Assembly (NCBI GenBank): GCA_963753105.1
Contig: CAVWBD010000003.1
Span: forward strand, 186,001 to 250,000
Source: SZUA-36 sp963753105
GTDB taxonomy: Bacteria > Pseudomonadota > Gammaproteobacteria > Xanthomonadales > SZUA-36
Length of the DNA stretch: 64,000 nt
Reading direction: 5' to 3'
Every line of letters starts with the position of its first letter. Within the stretch, counting starts at the first letter, position 1. The notes under the pieces are model-generated. The model did not search any database. It was not told where the DNA came from and worked only from the letters and a program-made list of their open reading frames with translations. The translations under genes and the position numbers were made by a program. Positions 10,598 through 18,784 of this stretch are shown here, in pieces.

Positions 10598-12034
10598 ATG
10601 ATCAAGTTCAGCAAGCAACAGTTGAAATTTCCTAAATTGCAGCGACCGGTTTACCTGGTCACGGCAGGTCAATCCAGGTTCGATCGTGCGATCCCGGACA
10701 TGCGCACCGAAGAGTTGTGCATCGAAGCGTTTACGATGGCCTCCGACTTGCTGGATATGTCTCCCGCTGAATTAAAACGCTACATACACAGTTGTTACTA
10801 CGGCCATTTCGCAGACCATTTTGGCGACCAGTTGTTGGGTGAAGCAGTCATTCACGACCGGCTCGGTCTGGACCCGCTTGGCAACGTCGGTATCAAAACA
10901 GGCGGCGCCACGGGTGGCTCGACCTTGTGGGAAGGCGTCAAGGCCGTGGCTTCGGGATACTCGGATTGTGTCCTGGTCATGGGCTGGGAGCGGATGGACG
11001 AGGTCCCCACTGACGAGGGCAACTTCCTCATTTCGTGCGCGGCGGATAAAGACTGGGAATCTCCTCTCGGCCATATCTACACCGGTTATTACGCGGTGAT
11101 GGCGCAGCGCTACTGGCAGATTTTTGGCAAATCAGAGGAGTCCTTCCGAAGGACGCTGGCCGAAATCTCCGTGAAACACCACGGTTACGCCCGGTTTAAC
11201 CCCTATGCCCAATCACCGATGAAGATCACCGTCGATGACGTACTGAACTCACCCGTGGTGGCCTATCCGCTGCGGGCCCTCGACTGTTGCCTGATGAGCG
11301 TCGGCGCGGCTTGCACCATTCTCTGTGATGAAGATACCGCCATGGAGCTGACCAAAAACACCAGGAACAAACCTTTACGCATCTGGACTTCCGCGGGCTC
11401 GCATACCTTGCGTCCGGCGGACAGGATGAACATGGATATACCGCTGTTGCCCAATGAAACGGCCGACCAGTACGCCGACCTGGGTGAGCGGTTCCCCGGT
11501 GGGGACCGTTATCCCGGCTTTACCGGTTTTCTTGCAGCCAGGATGGCGGCCTACTGGGGCTATGGAATGGCGGGCATCACCGATCCCACCGAAGACCTCG
11601 ACGTGATCGAGTTGCATGATGCCTTCACCATCAGCGATGTGCAGACCTATGAAGACATCGGGCTTCGTCCTTACGGCTATGGCCGCGATTTTGTTGAATC
11701 CGGTGATTGCTACCACACCAACCCCCATACGGGGCAGCCGGGCAAACTGCCGTCCAACCTGTCCGGCGGACTGATCGGCTGTATGCACTCGGTCGGGGCG
11801 ACCGGCATCATGCAGACCTTTGAAATCGCCACGCATATCTGGAACAGGTGGGAGGAGATGCACGGAGATGAAAAGCTCTGGCAGAAATTCAAGCGGGCGA
11901 AACCCGATGACTGGACAAACCTGCAGGTAGTGGGTGCAAAAAGAGGCATGGCCATCAGCCACGCCGGTGTTGGCTCGCATGTCACGGCCACCATCCTGAT
12001 GGACCCCGACCACCTGGTTAAAGAAGACGCCTAA
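10598..12034 (+). CDS. Thiolase-fold protein lacking the usual nucleophilic cysteine
   Basis: 478 aa, first gene of a four-gene operon, with a strong AAGGAG site before ATG 10598. The thiolase superfamily fold is evident: a SGYSDCVLVMGWERM segment, ELHDAFTISDV (H340), and SGGLIGCMHSVGATGIM (H397) near the C-terminus. In thiolases the acylated Cys lies 14 residues before the helix end at VASG; here that position is Gly103 in TGGATGGST. The late CxGGG cysteine also appears replaced (SHAGVGSHV, 454-462). The next gene is a DUF35 Zn/OB-fold partner, as in archaeal thiolase/HMG-CoA synthase complexes and in steroid side-chain retro-aldolases of the Ltp2/ChsH2 type, which also lack the Cys. It could be an acetyl-CoA acetyltransferase-like enzyme or a CoA-dependent aldolase; the missing Cys favours the second. 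Confidence 0.75.
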   Translation: MIKFSKQQLKFPKLQRPVYLVTAGQSRFDRAIPDMRTEELCIEAFTMASDLLDMSPAELKRYIHSCYYGHFADHFGDQLLGEAVIHDRLGLDPLGNVGIKTGGATGGSTLWEGVKAVASGYSDCVLVMGWERMDEVPTDEGNFLISCAADKDWESPLGHIYTGYYAVMAQRYWQIFGKSEESFRRTLAEISVKHHGYARFNPYAQSPMKITVDDVLNSPVVAYPLRALDCCLMSVGAACTILCDEDTAMELTKNTRNKPLRIWTSAGSHTLRPADRMNMDIPLLPNETADQYADLGERFPGGDRYPGFTGFLAARMAAYWGYGMAGITDPTEDLDVIELHDAFTISDVQTYEDIGLRPYGYGRDFVESGDCYHTNPHTGQPGKLPSNLSGGLIGCMHSVGATGIMQTFEIATHIWNRWEEMHGDEKLWQKFKRAKPDDWTNLQVVGAKRGMAISHAGVGSHVTATILMDPDHLVKEDA

Positions 12035-12045
12035 AGGAGAGAATT

Positions 12046-12636
12046 ATGAGCACGTTCGGACACGTATTTGTCAAAGACAGGAAATACAAACCAAAAGGCG
12101 CTTTCCACCACCTGACGCCAAACACCCCCATACGCGACGCTGACGACGGCTGGAAACTTCTCGGGGTGACCAACCCCAGGGACATGACCTACATGCACAC
12201 CTATGGTGGTGAAGCGGTATTCTTCGAATCCTTGAGCAAGGGCAGGTTGATGGCCACCCGTTGCGATAACGCCAAGTGTGACTTGCATGAAACCATCTAT
12301 GTCCCGTTCCGCATCCATTGCCCGGACTGTCTCGGCAAAAACACCGTCATCGACCTGACGGAAATCGCCCAGAAGACTGCCCGGATCCATACCTTCATGG
12401 TCTGCGAACGGTCAGGAGCCTTCAACCTGCTGGACAAGCCAATCAAGTTCATCAATATCGAATTTGACGGGGTAGCCACCATCCTGATGAGTTACCTGAG
12501 CCTCGGTGACCCGAGCTTCGGCATGAAAGTCATCCCAATCTTTCAAACACAGGATCCGACTTTCACGATCCTCGACCTGTCATGGGTACCTGAAGGGACA
12601 GCGGAGGAAGAGCTTCCAAAAGGGTTCAGCTTTTAA
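12046..12636 (+). CDS. DUF35 Zn-ribbon/OB-fold protein, partner of thiolase-fold enzyme
   Basis: 196 aa, starting 11 nt after the thiolase-fold gene with an AAGGAGAG site, hence translationally close. Four cysteines form a rubredoxin-like zinc ribbon (CDNAKC ... HCPDCLG, residues ~74-99), followed by an OB-fold (TFMVCERSGAFNLLDKPIKF, FDGVATILMSYL). Proteins of this type dock on thiolase-superfamily enzymes and form part of the acyl-CoA channel; they have no known activity alone. The ~60-residue N-terminal extension (HVFVKDRKYKPKGAFHHLTP) before the zinc ribbon is longer than in small archaeal DUF35 proteins. The strict pairing with the upstream gene supports a heteromeric complex. Confidence 0.85.
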   Translation: MSTFGHVFVKDRKYKPKGAFHHLTPNTPIRDADDGWKLLGVTNPRDMTYMHTYGGEAVFFESLSKGRLMATRCDNAKCDLHETIYVPFRIHCPDCLGKNTVIDLTEIAQKTARIHTFMVCERSGAFNLLDKPIKFINIEFDGVATILMSYLSLGDPSFGMKVIPIFQTQDPTFTILDLSWVPEGTAEEELPKGFSF

Positions 12637-12690
12637 GACCAGGGATAAAGGTACGACCAATCCGGGGAGATTTAAACAACAGGAGGCGCC

Positions 12691-14640
12691 ATGTTAGAAC
12701 CATTGTGGAAACCGTCTGATCAGCGCGTCAGGGCTTCCAACATGTACAGGTTCATGCAGAACGTGAACCGGCGTCATGGCACACATTTCAACGACTACGA
12801 CTCGCTGTACCAGTGGTCGGTTGAGAATATCGAGGCCTTCTGGGGCGAGATGTGGCGGTTTGCCGGGATCAAAGCCTCGCAGGATTACCGGGAGGTGATA
12901 GACGATCTCAGCCGCTTCCCGGGCGCAGACTGGTTTCCCGGTAGCCGCTTGAACTTTGCCGAAAATCTCCTGCGCTACCGGGATGATCAAACGGCACTTA
13001 TTTTCAGGGGCGAGGACAGGGTTCGCAGGAGCCTGAGCTACAGGGAACTCTTTGCCGCAACAGCTAAGGTTGCCGCCGCCCTGCGCCAGGCGGGCGTCAC
13101 GGCCGGCGACCGGGTTGTCGGGTTCATGCCGAACATGCCCGAATCGATTATCGCCATGCTCGGGGCAACGAGCATTGGCGCAAGCTGGTCTTCCTGTTCT
13201 CCGGATTTTGGCATCAAGGGCGTTCTGGACAGGTTCGGCCAGACCCAACCCAAGGTACTGTTTACCGCCGATGGCTATTTTTTCAAGGGCAAGGCCCTGG
13301 ACAGCCTGGCCAGGGTTGCGGAAATCACCAGGGCTATCCCATCCATTGAAAAGGTCATCGTGGTTGGGTATACCCGCCCAAGGGCCGATCTTGGCGGCCT
13401 GCGAGATGCGGTTCATTACGATGATTTCTGCGCAAATGATGCCCGCGACATTGAGTTTGCCCAGCTGCCCTTCGGCCACCCGCTCTACATCATGTATTCC
13501 TCCGGCACGACCGGCCTGCCAAAGTGCATGGTCCAGAGTGCGGGTGGTGTGCTGATCCACCAGGTCAAAGAGCTGGTCCTGCACACGGACTTAAAAAGGG
13601 AAGACACCATTTTTTACTTCACGACCTGCGGCTGGATGATGTGGAACTGGCTGACCACCTCGCTTGCGGTTGGCGCGACGCTCGTGCTCTACGACGGAAA
13701 TCCCTTCCACCCCGGGCCCGACGCGCTGTGGCAGATGGCCCAGGACGAGAAGATATCTGTTTTCGGCACCAGCGCAGGGTATATCGCGGCCCTTAAGAAT
13801 ACCGGTGTCAAACCCGGCAAGCAGTTCGACCTGGGCGCTTTGAAGGCACTGCTCTCCACCGGTTCCCCGCTTTCCAGGGAGGATTTTCATTTCGTCTACG
13901 ACGAGGTCAAACAAGACCTGCAACTGGCATCGATTTCCGGGGGCTCCGACCTGAATGGCTGTTTTGCGCTCGGCAACCCGATGGGCCCGGTCTATGAAGG
14001 TGAACTCCAGTGCCGAGGGCTCGGCATGAAGGTTTTTGCCTACGATGAGGACGGTGCGCCTGTTGTTGGCAAACAAGGCGAACTGGTCTGCACGGCCCCG
14101 TTCCCTTCCATGCCCATTTATTTCTGGGATGACCCGAAAGGTGCGAAATATCACTCGGCCTATTTCGACAGGTATCCCGGCATTTGGACCCACGGTGACT
14201 ACATCGAGGTGACCGAGCGGGGCGGGCTTGTCATGTACGGGAGATCCGATGCCACTTTGAACCCGGGCGGGGTCAGGATCGGAACCGCGGAAATTTACCG
14301 CATCATCGAGCGGATAGAGGACGTCGAAGACAGCGTCGTGGTCGGCCAGCAGTGGCAGAACGACACCCGGGTCATTCTCTTTCTCAAGATGAAACCCGGT
14401 TTTGACATGAGCGATGACCTCCGGCAGCGCATCAAACAGGATATCCGGCAGAATGCATCGCCCAGGCACATGCCGGCCAAGATCATCGAAGTGCCAGATA
14501 TTCCTTACACCCTCAATATGAAAAAGGTCGAGCTTGCCGTGCAAAAGATGATCCATGGACGGGAAGTCAAAAACAGGGACGCGCTCAAGAACCCCGAGTC
14601 CCTCGATCATTTTGCTGGCATCGAGGAACTCAAGACCTGA
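12691..14640 (+). CDS. Acetoacetyl-CoA synthetase (acetoacetate--CoA ligase)
   Basis: 649 aa, the usual length for AacS (EC 6.2.1.16). It activates acetoacetate with ATP and CoA in the cytoplasm. Visible features: an N-terminal ACS cap (residues ~1-90), the P-loop-like YIMYSSGTTGLPKCMV, ISGGSDLNGCFALGNP, the HGDYIE motif in the adenylation hinge, and a C-terminal NMKKVELAVQKMI with the catalytic lysine region. An AGGAGG site precedes ATG 12691. In the operon it links acetoacetate, the end product of leucine or ketone degradation, to the thiolase-fold gene upstream and isovaleryl-CoA dehydrogenase downstream. Confidence 0.93.
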   Translation: MLEPLWKPSDQRVRASNMYRFMQNVNRRHGTHFNDYDSLYQWSVENIEAFWGEMWRFAGIKASQDYREVIDDLSRFPGADWFPGSRLNFAENLLRYRDDQTALIFRGEDRVRRSLSYRELFAATAKVAAALRQAGVTAGDRVVGFMPNMPESIIAMLGATSIGASWSSCSPDFGIKGVLDRFGQTQPKVLFTADGYFFKGKALDSLARVAEITRAIPSIEKVIVVGYTRPRADLGGLRDAVHYDDFCANDARDIEFAQLPFGHPLYIMYSSGTTGLPKCMVQSAGGVLIHQVKELVLHTDLKREDTIFYFTTCGWMMWNWLTTSLAVGATLVLYDGNPFHPGPDALWQMAQDEKISVFGTSAGYIAALKNTGVKPGKQFDLGALKALLSTGSPLSREDFHFVYDEVKQDLQLASISGGSDLNGCFALGNPMGPVYEGELQCRGLGMKVFAYDEDGAPVVGKQGELVCTAPFPSMPIYFWDDPKGAKYHSAYFDRYPGIWTHGDYIEVTERGGLVMYGRSDATLNPGGVRIGTAEIYRIIERIEDVEDSVVVGQQWQNDTRVILFLKMKPGFDMSDDLRQRIKQDIRQNASPRHMPAKIIEVPDIPYTLNMKKVELAVQKMIHGREVKNRDALKNPESLDHFAGIEELKT

Positions 14641-14655
14641 CAAACGGGAGGCATC

Positions 14656-15825
14656 ATGAAAACATATCCTCACTTGCATTTTGGACTCGGCGATACTGCA
14701 AACATGATCCGGGAGTCGGTGCAGAGTTTTGTCAGTACGGAAATTGCCCCTCTGGCTGCCGATATTGATCGCGAGGATCAATTTCCGGCAGAGCTTTGGC
14801 AGAAGATGGGCGCCCTGGGTCTGCTGGGTATTACGGTCCCGGAGGAATATGGCGGAGCTGGAATGGGCTACCTCGTACACGTGCTCGCCATGGAGGAAAT
14901 CAGCCGTGGGTCGGCTTCGGTGGGCCTGGCTTATGGCGCCCACTCCAACCTGTGTGTCAACCAGATCAACCGCAACGGAACCGCAGCGCAGAAACAGCGT
15001 TACCTGCCGGACCTGGTCTCCGGTAAACATGTCGGCGCTCTGGCCATGAGCGAAGCCGGCGCGGGCTCCGATGTCGTCGGCATGAAACTGAAAGCTGTAA
15101 AGCAGGGTGATTCGTATATCCTCAATGGCACGAAGATGTGGATCACAAACGGTCCGAATGCCGATGTTTTGATCGTCTACGCCAAGACATCCCCGGAAAG
15201 GAAGCACCGGGGCATCACGGCGTTTTTGGTTGAAAAAAACATGCCGGGATTTTCCACCGGCCCCAAGCTGGACAAGCTCGGAATGCGTGGTTCACCTACC
15301 TGCGAGCTTGTATTCAACGATTGTGCGGTTCCCCGGGAGAATATTCTTGGAAAGCTGAATCGTGGGGTCGAGGTGCTGATGAGCGGGCTCGATTATGAGC
15401 GGGTGGTGCTCGCGGGTGGCCCTCTCGGAATCATGAAAGCATGCATGGATGTGGTATTGCCCTATATCCACGAACGCAGGCAATTTGGCCGCGCCGTTGG
15501 AAAATTTGAACTGATGCAGGGAAAACTGGCAGATATGTATGCGAACTGGAACGCCTGCAGAGCTTATGTCTACACCGTTGCAAAGGCTGCTGACGCCGGG
15601 AGTGGTATTCGCAAGGACGCCGCGGCCGTTATCCTCTACGTGTCCGAAAGAGCCACCTGGATGGCCCTCGAAGCCATTCAGTGCCTGGGTGCAAACGGCT
15701 ATATCAATGAGTATCCCACCGGCCGCCTGCTGCGGGATGCAAAATTGTACGAGATCGGGGCCGGCACCAGCGAAATACGCCGTATGCTGATTGGCCGGGA
15801 GTTGTTCAAGGATTCGGCAGATTAA
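14656..15825 (+). CDS. Isovaleryl-CoA dehydrogenase
   Basis: 389 aa, an FAD-dependent acyl-CoA dehydrogenase oxidising isovaleryl-CoA to 3-methylcrotonyl-CoA in leucine catabolism. Typical segments: ITVPEEYGGAGMGYL, ALAMSEAGAGSDVVGMKLKA (FAD/substrate), KMWITNGPNADVLIVYAKT, RERRQFGRA-like HERRQFGRAVGKFELMQGKL and GAGTSEIRRMLIGREL. The IVD-specific catalytic Glu is present in GLDYERVVLAGGPLGIM (residue ~247). It starts 15 nt after the acetoacetyl-CoA synthetase gene with a GGGAGG site. The operon therefore holds the first and last steps of leucine breakdown; methylcrotonyl-CoA carboxylase, methylglutaconyl-CoA hydratase and HMG-CoA lyase are not in this window. Confidence 0.92.
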   Translation: MKTYPHLHFGLGDTANMIRESVQSFVSTEIAPLAADIDREDQFPAELWQKMGALGLLGITVPEEYGGAGMGYLVHVLAMEEISRGSASVGLAYGAHSNLCVNQINRNGTAAQKQRYLPDLVSGKHVGALAMSEAGAGSDVVGMKLKAVKQGDSYILNGTKMWITNGPNADVLIVYAKTSPERKHRGITAFLVEKNMPGFSTGPKLDKLGMRGSPTCELVFNDCAVPRENILGKLNRGVEVLMSGLDYERVVLAGGPLGIMKACMDVVLPYIHERRQFGRAVGKFELMQGKLADMYANWNACRAYVYTVAKAADAGSGIRKDAAAVILYVSERATWMALEAIQCLGANGYINEYPTGRLLRDAKLYEIGAGTSEIRRMLIGRELFKDSAD

Positions 15826-15861
15826 TTTACGCGGTTGGAGCAAAAAATGCACTAAACCTGA

Positions 15862-15895
15862 ACAGGGGAAAAGGGCTCTGATCTCTTTTTTCTTG
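15862..15895 (+). repeat. CTCTGA-type dispersed repeat, short copy
   Basis: AAAAGGGCTCTGATCTCTTTTTT lies between two convergent gene ends and belongs to the GGGTCAGAG / CTCTGACCC family described at 6140. Confidence 0.35.
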
Positions 15896-15903
15896 CCTGG
15901 TAT

Positions 15904-17088
15904 CTACCATGAAGGATAAGCAACTTTTTCCCAATCGGCAGGGGCATCAAAAACGCTATTAGATACGTCCCGCTCGTGGATGTTCGTCAATTCTGTCGAT
16001 ATCTTGAAAAGCGTTACTAAAGCAGCTGCCGGGTTGGCTTCCTGGGTAGCGGCTTCAGGCGTCTTGTCTTTTTTCTTTTTGCCGAATTTCTTGAAAGCAC
16101 CGCCCAGGAGTTCCCTGCTGGCAGCGCCAATGGCCGAACCGGCAATCGAGCCGCCTACACTGTCACCGACAGCCTCTGCGGTCTCCGCTGCGATGGCATC
16201 ACCCGCGTGCCCCGCAGCCGTGCTTGCCGCGGCATCCATGCCGGCATCCATGGCCTGGCCCCAGACATCATCCATGGCTATTGGCTGGCCAGCATCGGTG
16301 GTACAGCTCTCACCACCCATCTCCAGGCTCATGACGGTCTTGACCGGGTAGCCCTCAACTTTTCCGGACTCCTGCAAAACCTCATCCCAGCCTTTTTTGA
16401 ACATGGCCGTTAATCCACGTGAGTATGCCTTTGCCATGTCGAGTGCTTCTTCACCACCCATGGCCTTTGCCATGCCCTTTTGGAAAGAAGTGACTTCTTT
16501 CTTTCCGGGCATGCGCTTGGCATTCCAGTACTCCATGTTCCAGGTCATATTGCAGCTTTTTCCCGATTCCGGGACGGTGCATGTCTGGGTTACCGAGATG
16601 ATGCTCTGTTCGGCCTTGATATCTGCAAATTTCTGCTTCTCACCGGTCTTTTTGACGTCCAGTTCAGGTTCGGACCACTGGCATTCGTCCTCGTTGACGG
16701 GCAGGCTTTCCCCGCCGCTCATTTCCTCTGCTTGCTCCATGCTCTGGTCCATCTGCACACGGAGTTCTTCGAAAGTTATTTCGGAGTATTGCTTCTCCTC
16801 GATGGCCAGGTTGAGGATGCGTTCTTCATCGAGTCGCACGATGGTTGCCGTATTCATGTTCTTGGCAAATTTCTTCACCAGGCTCGACGTGGGTTCCATG
16901 CGGTTCTCCGTGCGGCTGCGCTCCCCCGATATGACGGTGGTCACCGTACCACTTGCACCCATCATCGACATCGCGCCCGAAGCACTGACCGTGACATTTT
17001 GCTCCATCGTCACGTCGGCCGACGCCGGGGGCAGGTATATGCTGCAAACTGCAACTGCAATCGACACGCAAATGTTTAGCTTTTTCAT
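15904..17088 (-). CDS. Secreted protein of unknown function with glycine-zipper segment
   Basis: 394 aa from ATG 17088; the ATG two codons earlier sits directly on the AAGGA site, while this one has a 6-nt spacer. The signal peptide is MKKLNICVSIAVAVCSIYLP, with cleavage near PASA. The mature part starts beta-rich (VTMEQNVTVSASGAMSMMGA) and resembles the outer-membrane DUF4412-like fold. It contains cysteine pairs (DECQW; CTVPESGKSC), then an Ala/Gly-rich helix pair (GDSVGGSIAGSAIGAASREL), a basic KKFGKKKKDK patch and a conserved-looking C-terminal tail. The Gly-zipper suggests membrane association. I do not recognise a functional family with confidence. It is convergent with the dehydrogenase gene and followed by no clear terminator. 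Confidence 0.6.
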   Translation of the reverse strand: MKKLNICVSIAVAVCSIYLPPASADVTMEQNVTVSASGAMSMMGASGTVTTVISGERSRTENRMEPTSSLVKKFAKNMNTATIVRLDEERILNLAIEEKQYSEITFEELRVQMDQSMEQAEEMSGGESLPVNEDECQWSEPELDVKKTGEKQKFADIKAEQSIISVTQTCTVPESGKSCNMTWNMEYWNAKRMPGKKEVTSFQKGMAKAMGGEEALDMAKAYSRGLTAMFKKGWDEVLQESGKVEGYPVKTVMSLEMGGESCTTDAGQPIAMDDVWGQAMDAGMDAAASTAAGHAGDAIAAETAEAVGDSVGGSIAGSAIGAASRELLGGAFKKFGKKKKDKTPEAATQEANPAAALVTLFKISTELTNIHERDVSNSVFDAPADWEKVAYPSW

Positions 17089-17295
17089 GATCATTCCTTG
17101 ATATCAGTCTTGTCTAATTAGCCTGTGAGCAAAGGTAAACCGAAAAGCCATTTTGCCAGAATTGGCCGGCAAGGGTATGAGGTTTAAATAGGGGGCCACC
17201 AATTCGTGGATGATGACATTGAATCAAAACGACAATTGCGCAGGGCCACGCGCGCCAGTAGGATGAGCAATCCAGCGAACCGGGATGTGTGAACC

Positions 17296-18676
17296 ATGGA
17301 GCTAAGTGTTTTCGACATCTTCAAGATAGGCATCGGACCGTCGTCGTCGCACACCATGGGACCGATGCGTGCCGCCAACTTCCTGCTTACCAAACTGAAG
17401 AACCATGGCTTGTTCAACGAGGTTGCGCGGATTCGTTGCGAACTCTTTGGCTCCCTGGCTTCGACGGGTAAGGGTCACTGGACCGATCGCGCCCTGATCT
17501 GGGGTTTGCAGGGTGAGGAACCCGAGACCATGGATCTGGATCTGCAGACCGAGCGGTTTGAAGACGTAGCAGCTACTGGGGAGTTGAGGCTGGGCGGAGA
17601 GCGGACCATCGCTTTCGTGCCTGATCGTGACATCGTCTTCAAGCCTGATGAGCTGTTGCCCTACCATCCCAACGGTATGCTGTTCACCGTCTGGAATTCC
17701 GCCGGTGAGGAGATTTTCACCAAGCATTTTTATTCCATCGGGGGTGGGTTCATCGTGGGCCAGAAAACGGCCGAGGCAGACCAACTCATCAAGCATCCCG
17801 TCCAGGTCAAGTATCCCTTCGCATCGGGTGATGAATTACTGGAGATTACGAGGGATACAGGCAAGAGTATTGCCGGGATCATCTATGAGAATGAACATGC
17901 CTGGCGTACGGCAGCAAGAAATCGAGGCAGGCATATCCCGCATCGATGCCACCATGAATGCCTGCGTGGAGCGTGGGTTCACGAGACGTGGCGAGCTGCC
18001 AGGCGGGTTGGGAACGCAGCGTCGCGCGCCGGATTTGCATGATGCCCTGACACACCAGGACGAGGGGGTATTCGGTGATCCCCTTGGCGCCATGGACTGG
18101 TTGGTTCTCTATGCACTGGCGGTGAACGAAGAGAATGCGGCCGGGGGGCGGGTGGTCACCGCACCCACCAACGGGGCTGCCGGTATCGTTCCCTCCTGCC
18201 TGCGCTTTTTGCAGCGCTTCAACCAGCGGTTACCGGAGACGGCGACGCGGGACTACCTGCTGGCAGCGGGTGCAATCGGCATGCTCTATGCAACCAACGC
18301 GTCGATCTCCGGAGCCGAGGTTGGATGCCAGGGTGAAGTGGGCGTAGCTTGTTCAATGGCGGCAGCAGGCTTGGCACAGGTCGCGGGCGGCACGCCAGAG
18401 CAAGTCGAAAACGCTGCCGAGATCGGAATGGAACACAACCTGGGGCTTACCTGTGACCCCATTGGCGGTCTGGTGCAGGTGCCTTGTATCGAACGCAATG
18501 CCATGGCTGCAGTCAAGGCCGTGAATTCGGCGCGTATTTCAATGCGGACCTGGGGTAAAAGTGTGGTGTCCCTCGACCAGGTGATCCGCACCATGCGGCA
18601 AACCGGGCTCGATATGCAGTCCAAGTACAAGGAGACATCAAAAGGCGGGTTGGCGATCAATATCACCGAGTGCTGA
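17296..18676 (+). CDS. sdaA: L-serine ammonia-lyase (single-chain, iron-sulfur), one frameshift
   Basis: It deaminates L-serine to pyruvate and ammonia using a [4Fe-4S] cluster. Start ATG 17296 gives MELSVFDIFKIGIGPSSSHT, the beta-domain signature. The alpha domain reads in the next frame (APTNGAAGIVPSCL, SGAEVGCQGEVGVACSMAAA, HNLGLTCDPIGGLVQVPCIE), so the cluster cysteines are present. One frame change, equivalent to one extra base, is needed at about 17905-17921 (inside ENEHAW... / ...EIEAGISRI). Repaired length is ~459 aa, normal for the family. Neighbouring genes are unrelated, so it is probably transcribed alone. The single clean break in an otherwise perfect sequence points to a consensus error. 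Confidence 0.9.
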
Positions 18677-18677
18677 T

Positions 18678-18745
18678 CGTAAAAGGGCTCTGACCCATTA
18701 TTTAATCCAGCGTGGTACCTGTTGGCTCTGATCCGGATTTCAGTG
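18678..18745 (+). repeat. Pair of CTCTGA-type dispersed repeats
   Basis: AAAAGGGCTCTGACCCATTA and, ~45 nt later, TTGGCTCTGATCCGGATTT lie between sdaA and the CDGSH fusion gene. They belong to the same family as the copies at 6140 and 39405. Confidence 0.4.
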
Positions 18746-18784
18746 CCCACATGGCCAAAACTTGAATATCCAGCGAGAGACTGT

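Noticed and set aside
13591..15207. 538-codon open frame on the minus strand
   Set aside because: It is antisense to acetoacetyl-CoA synthetase and isovaleryl-CoA dehydrogenase, which are clear matches; GC-rich third positions often keep the opposite frame open.
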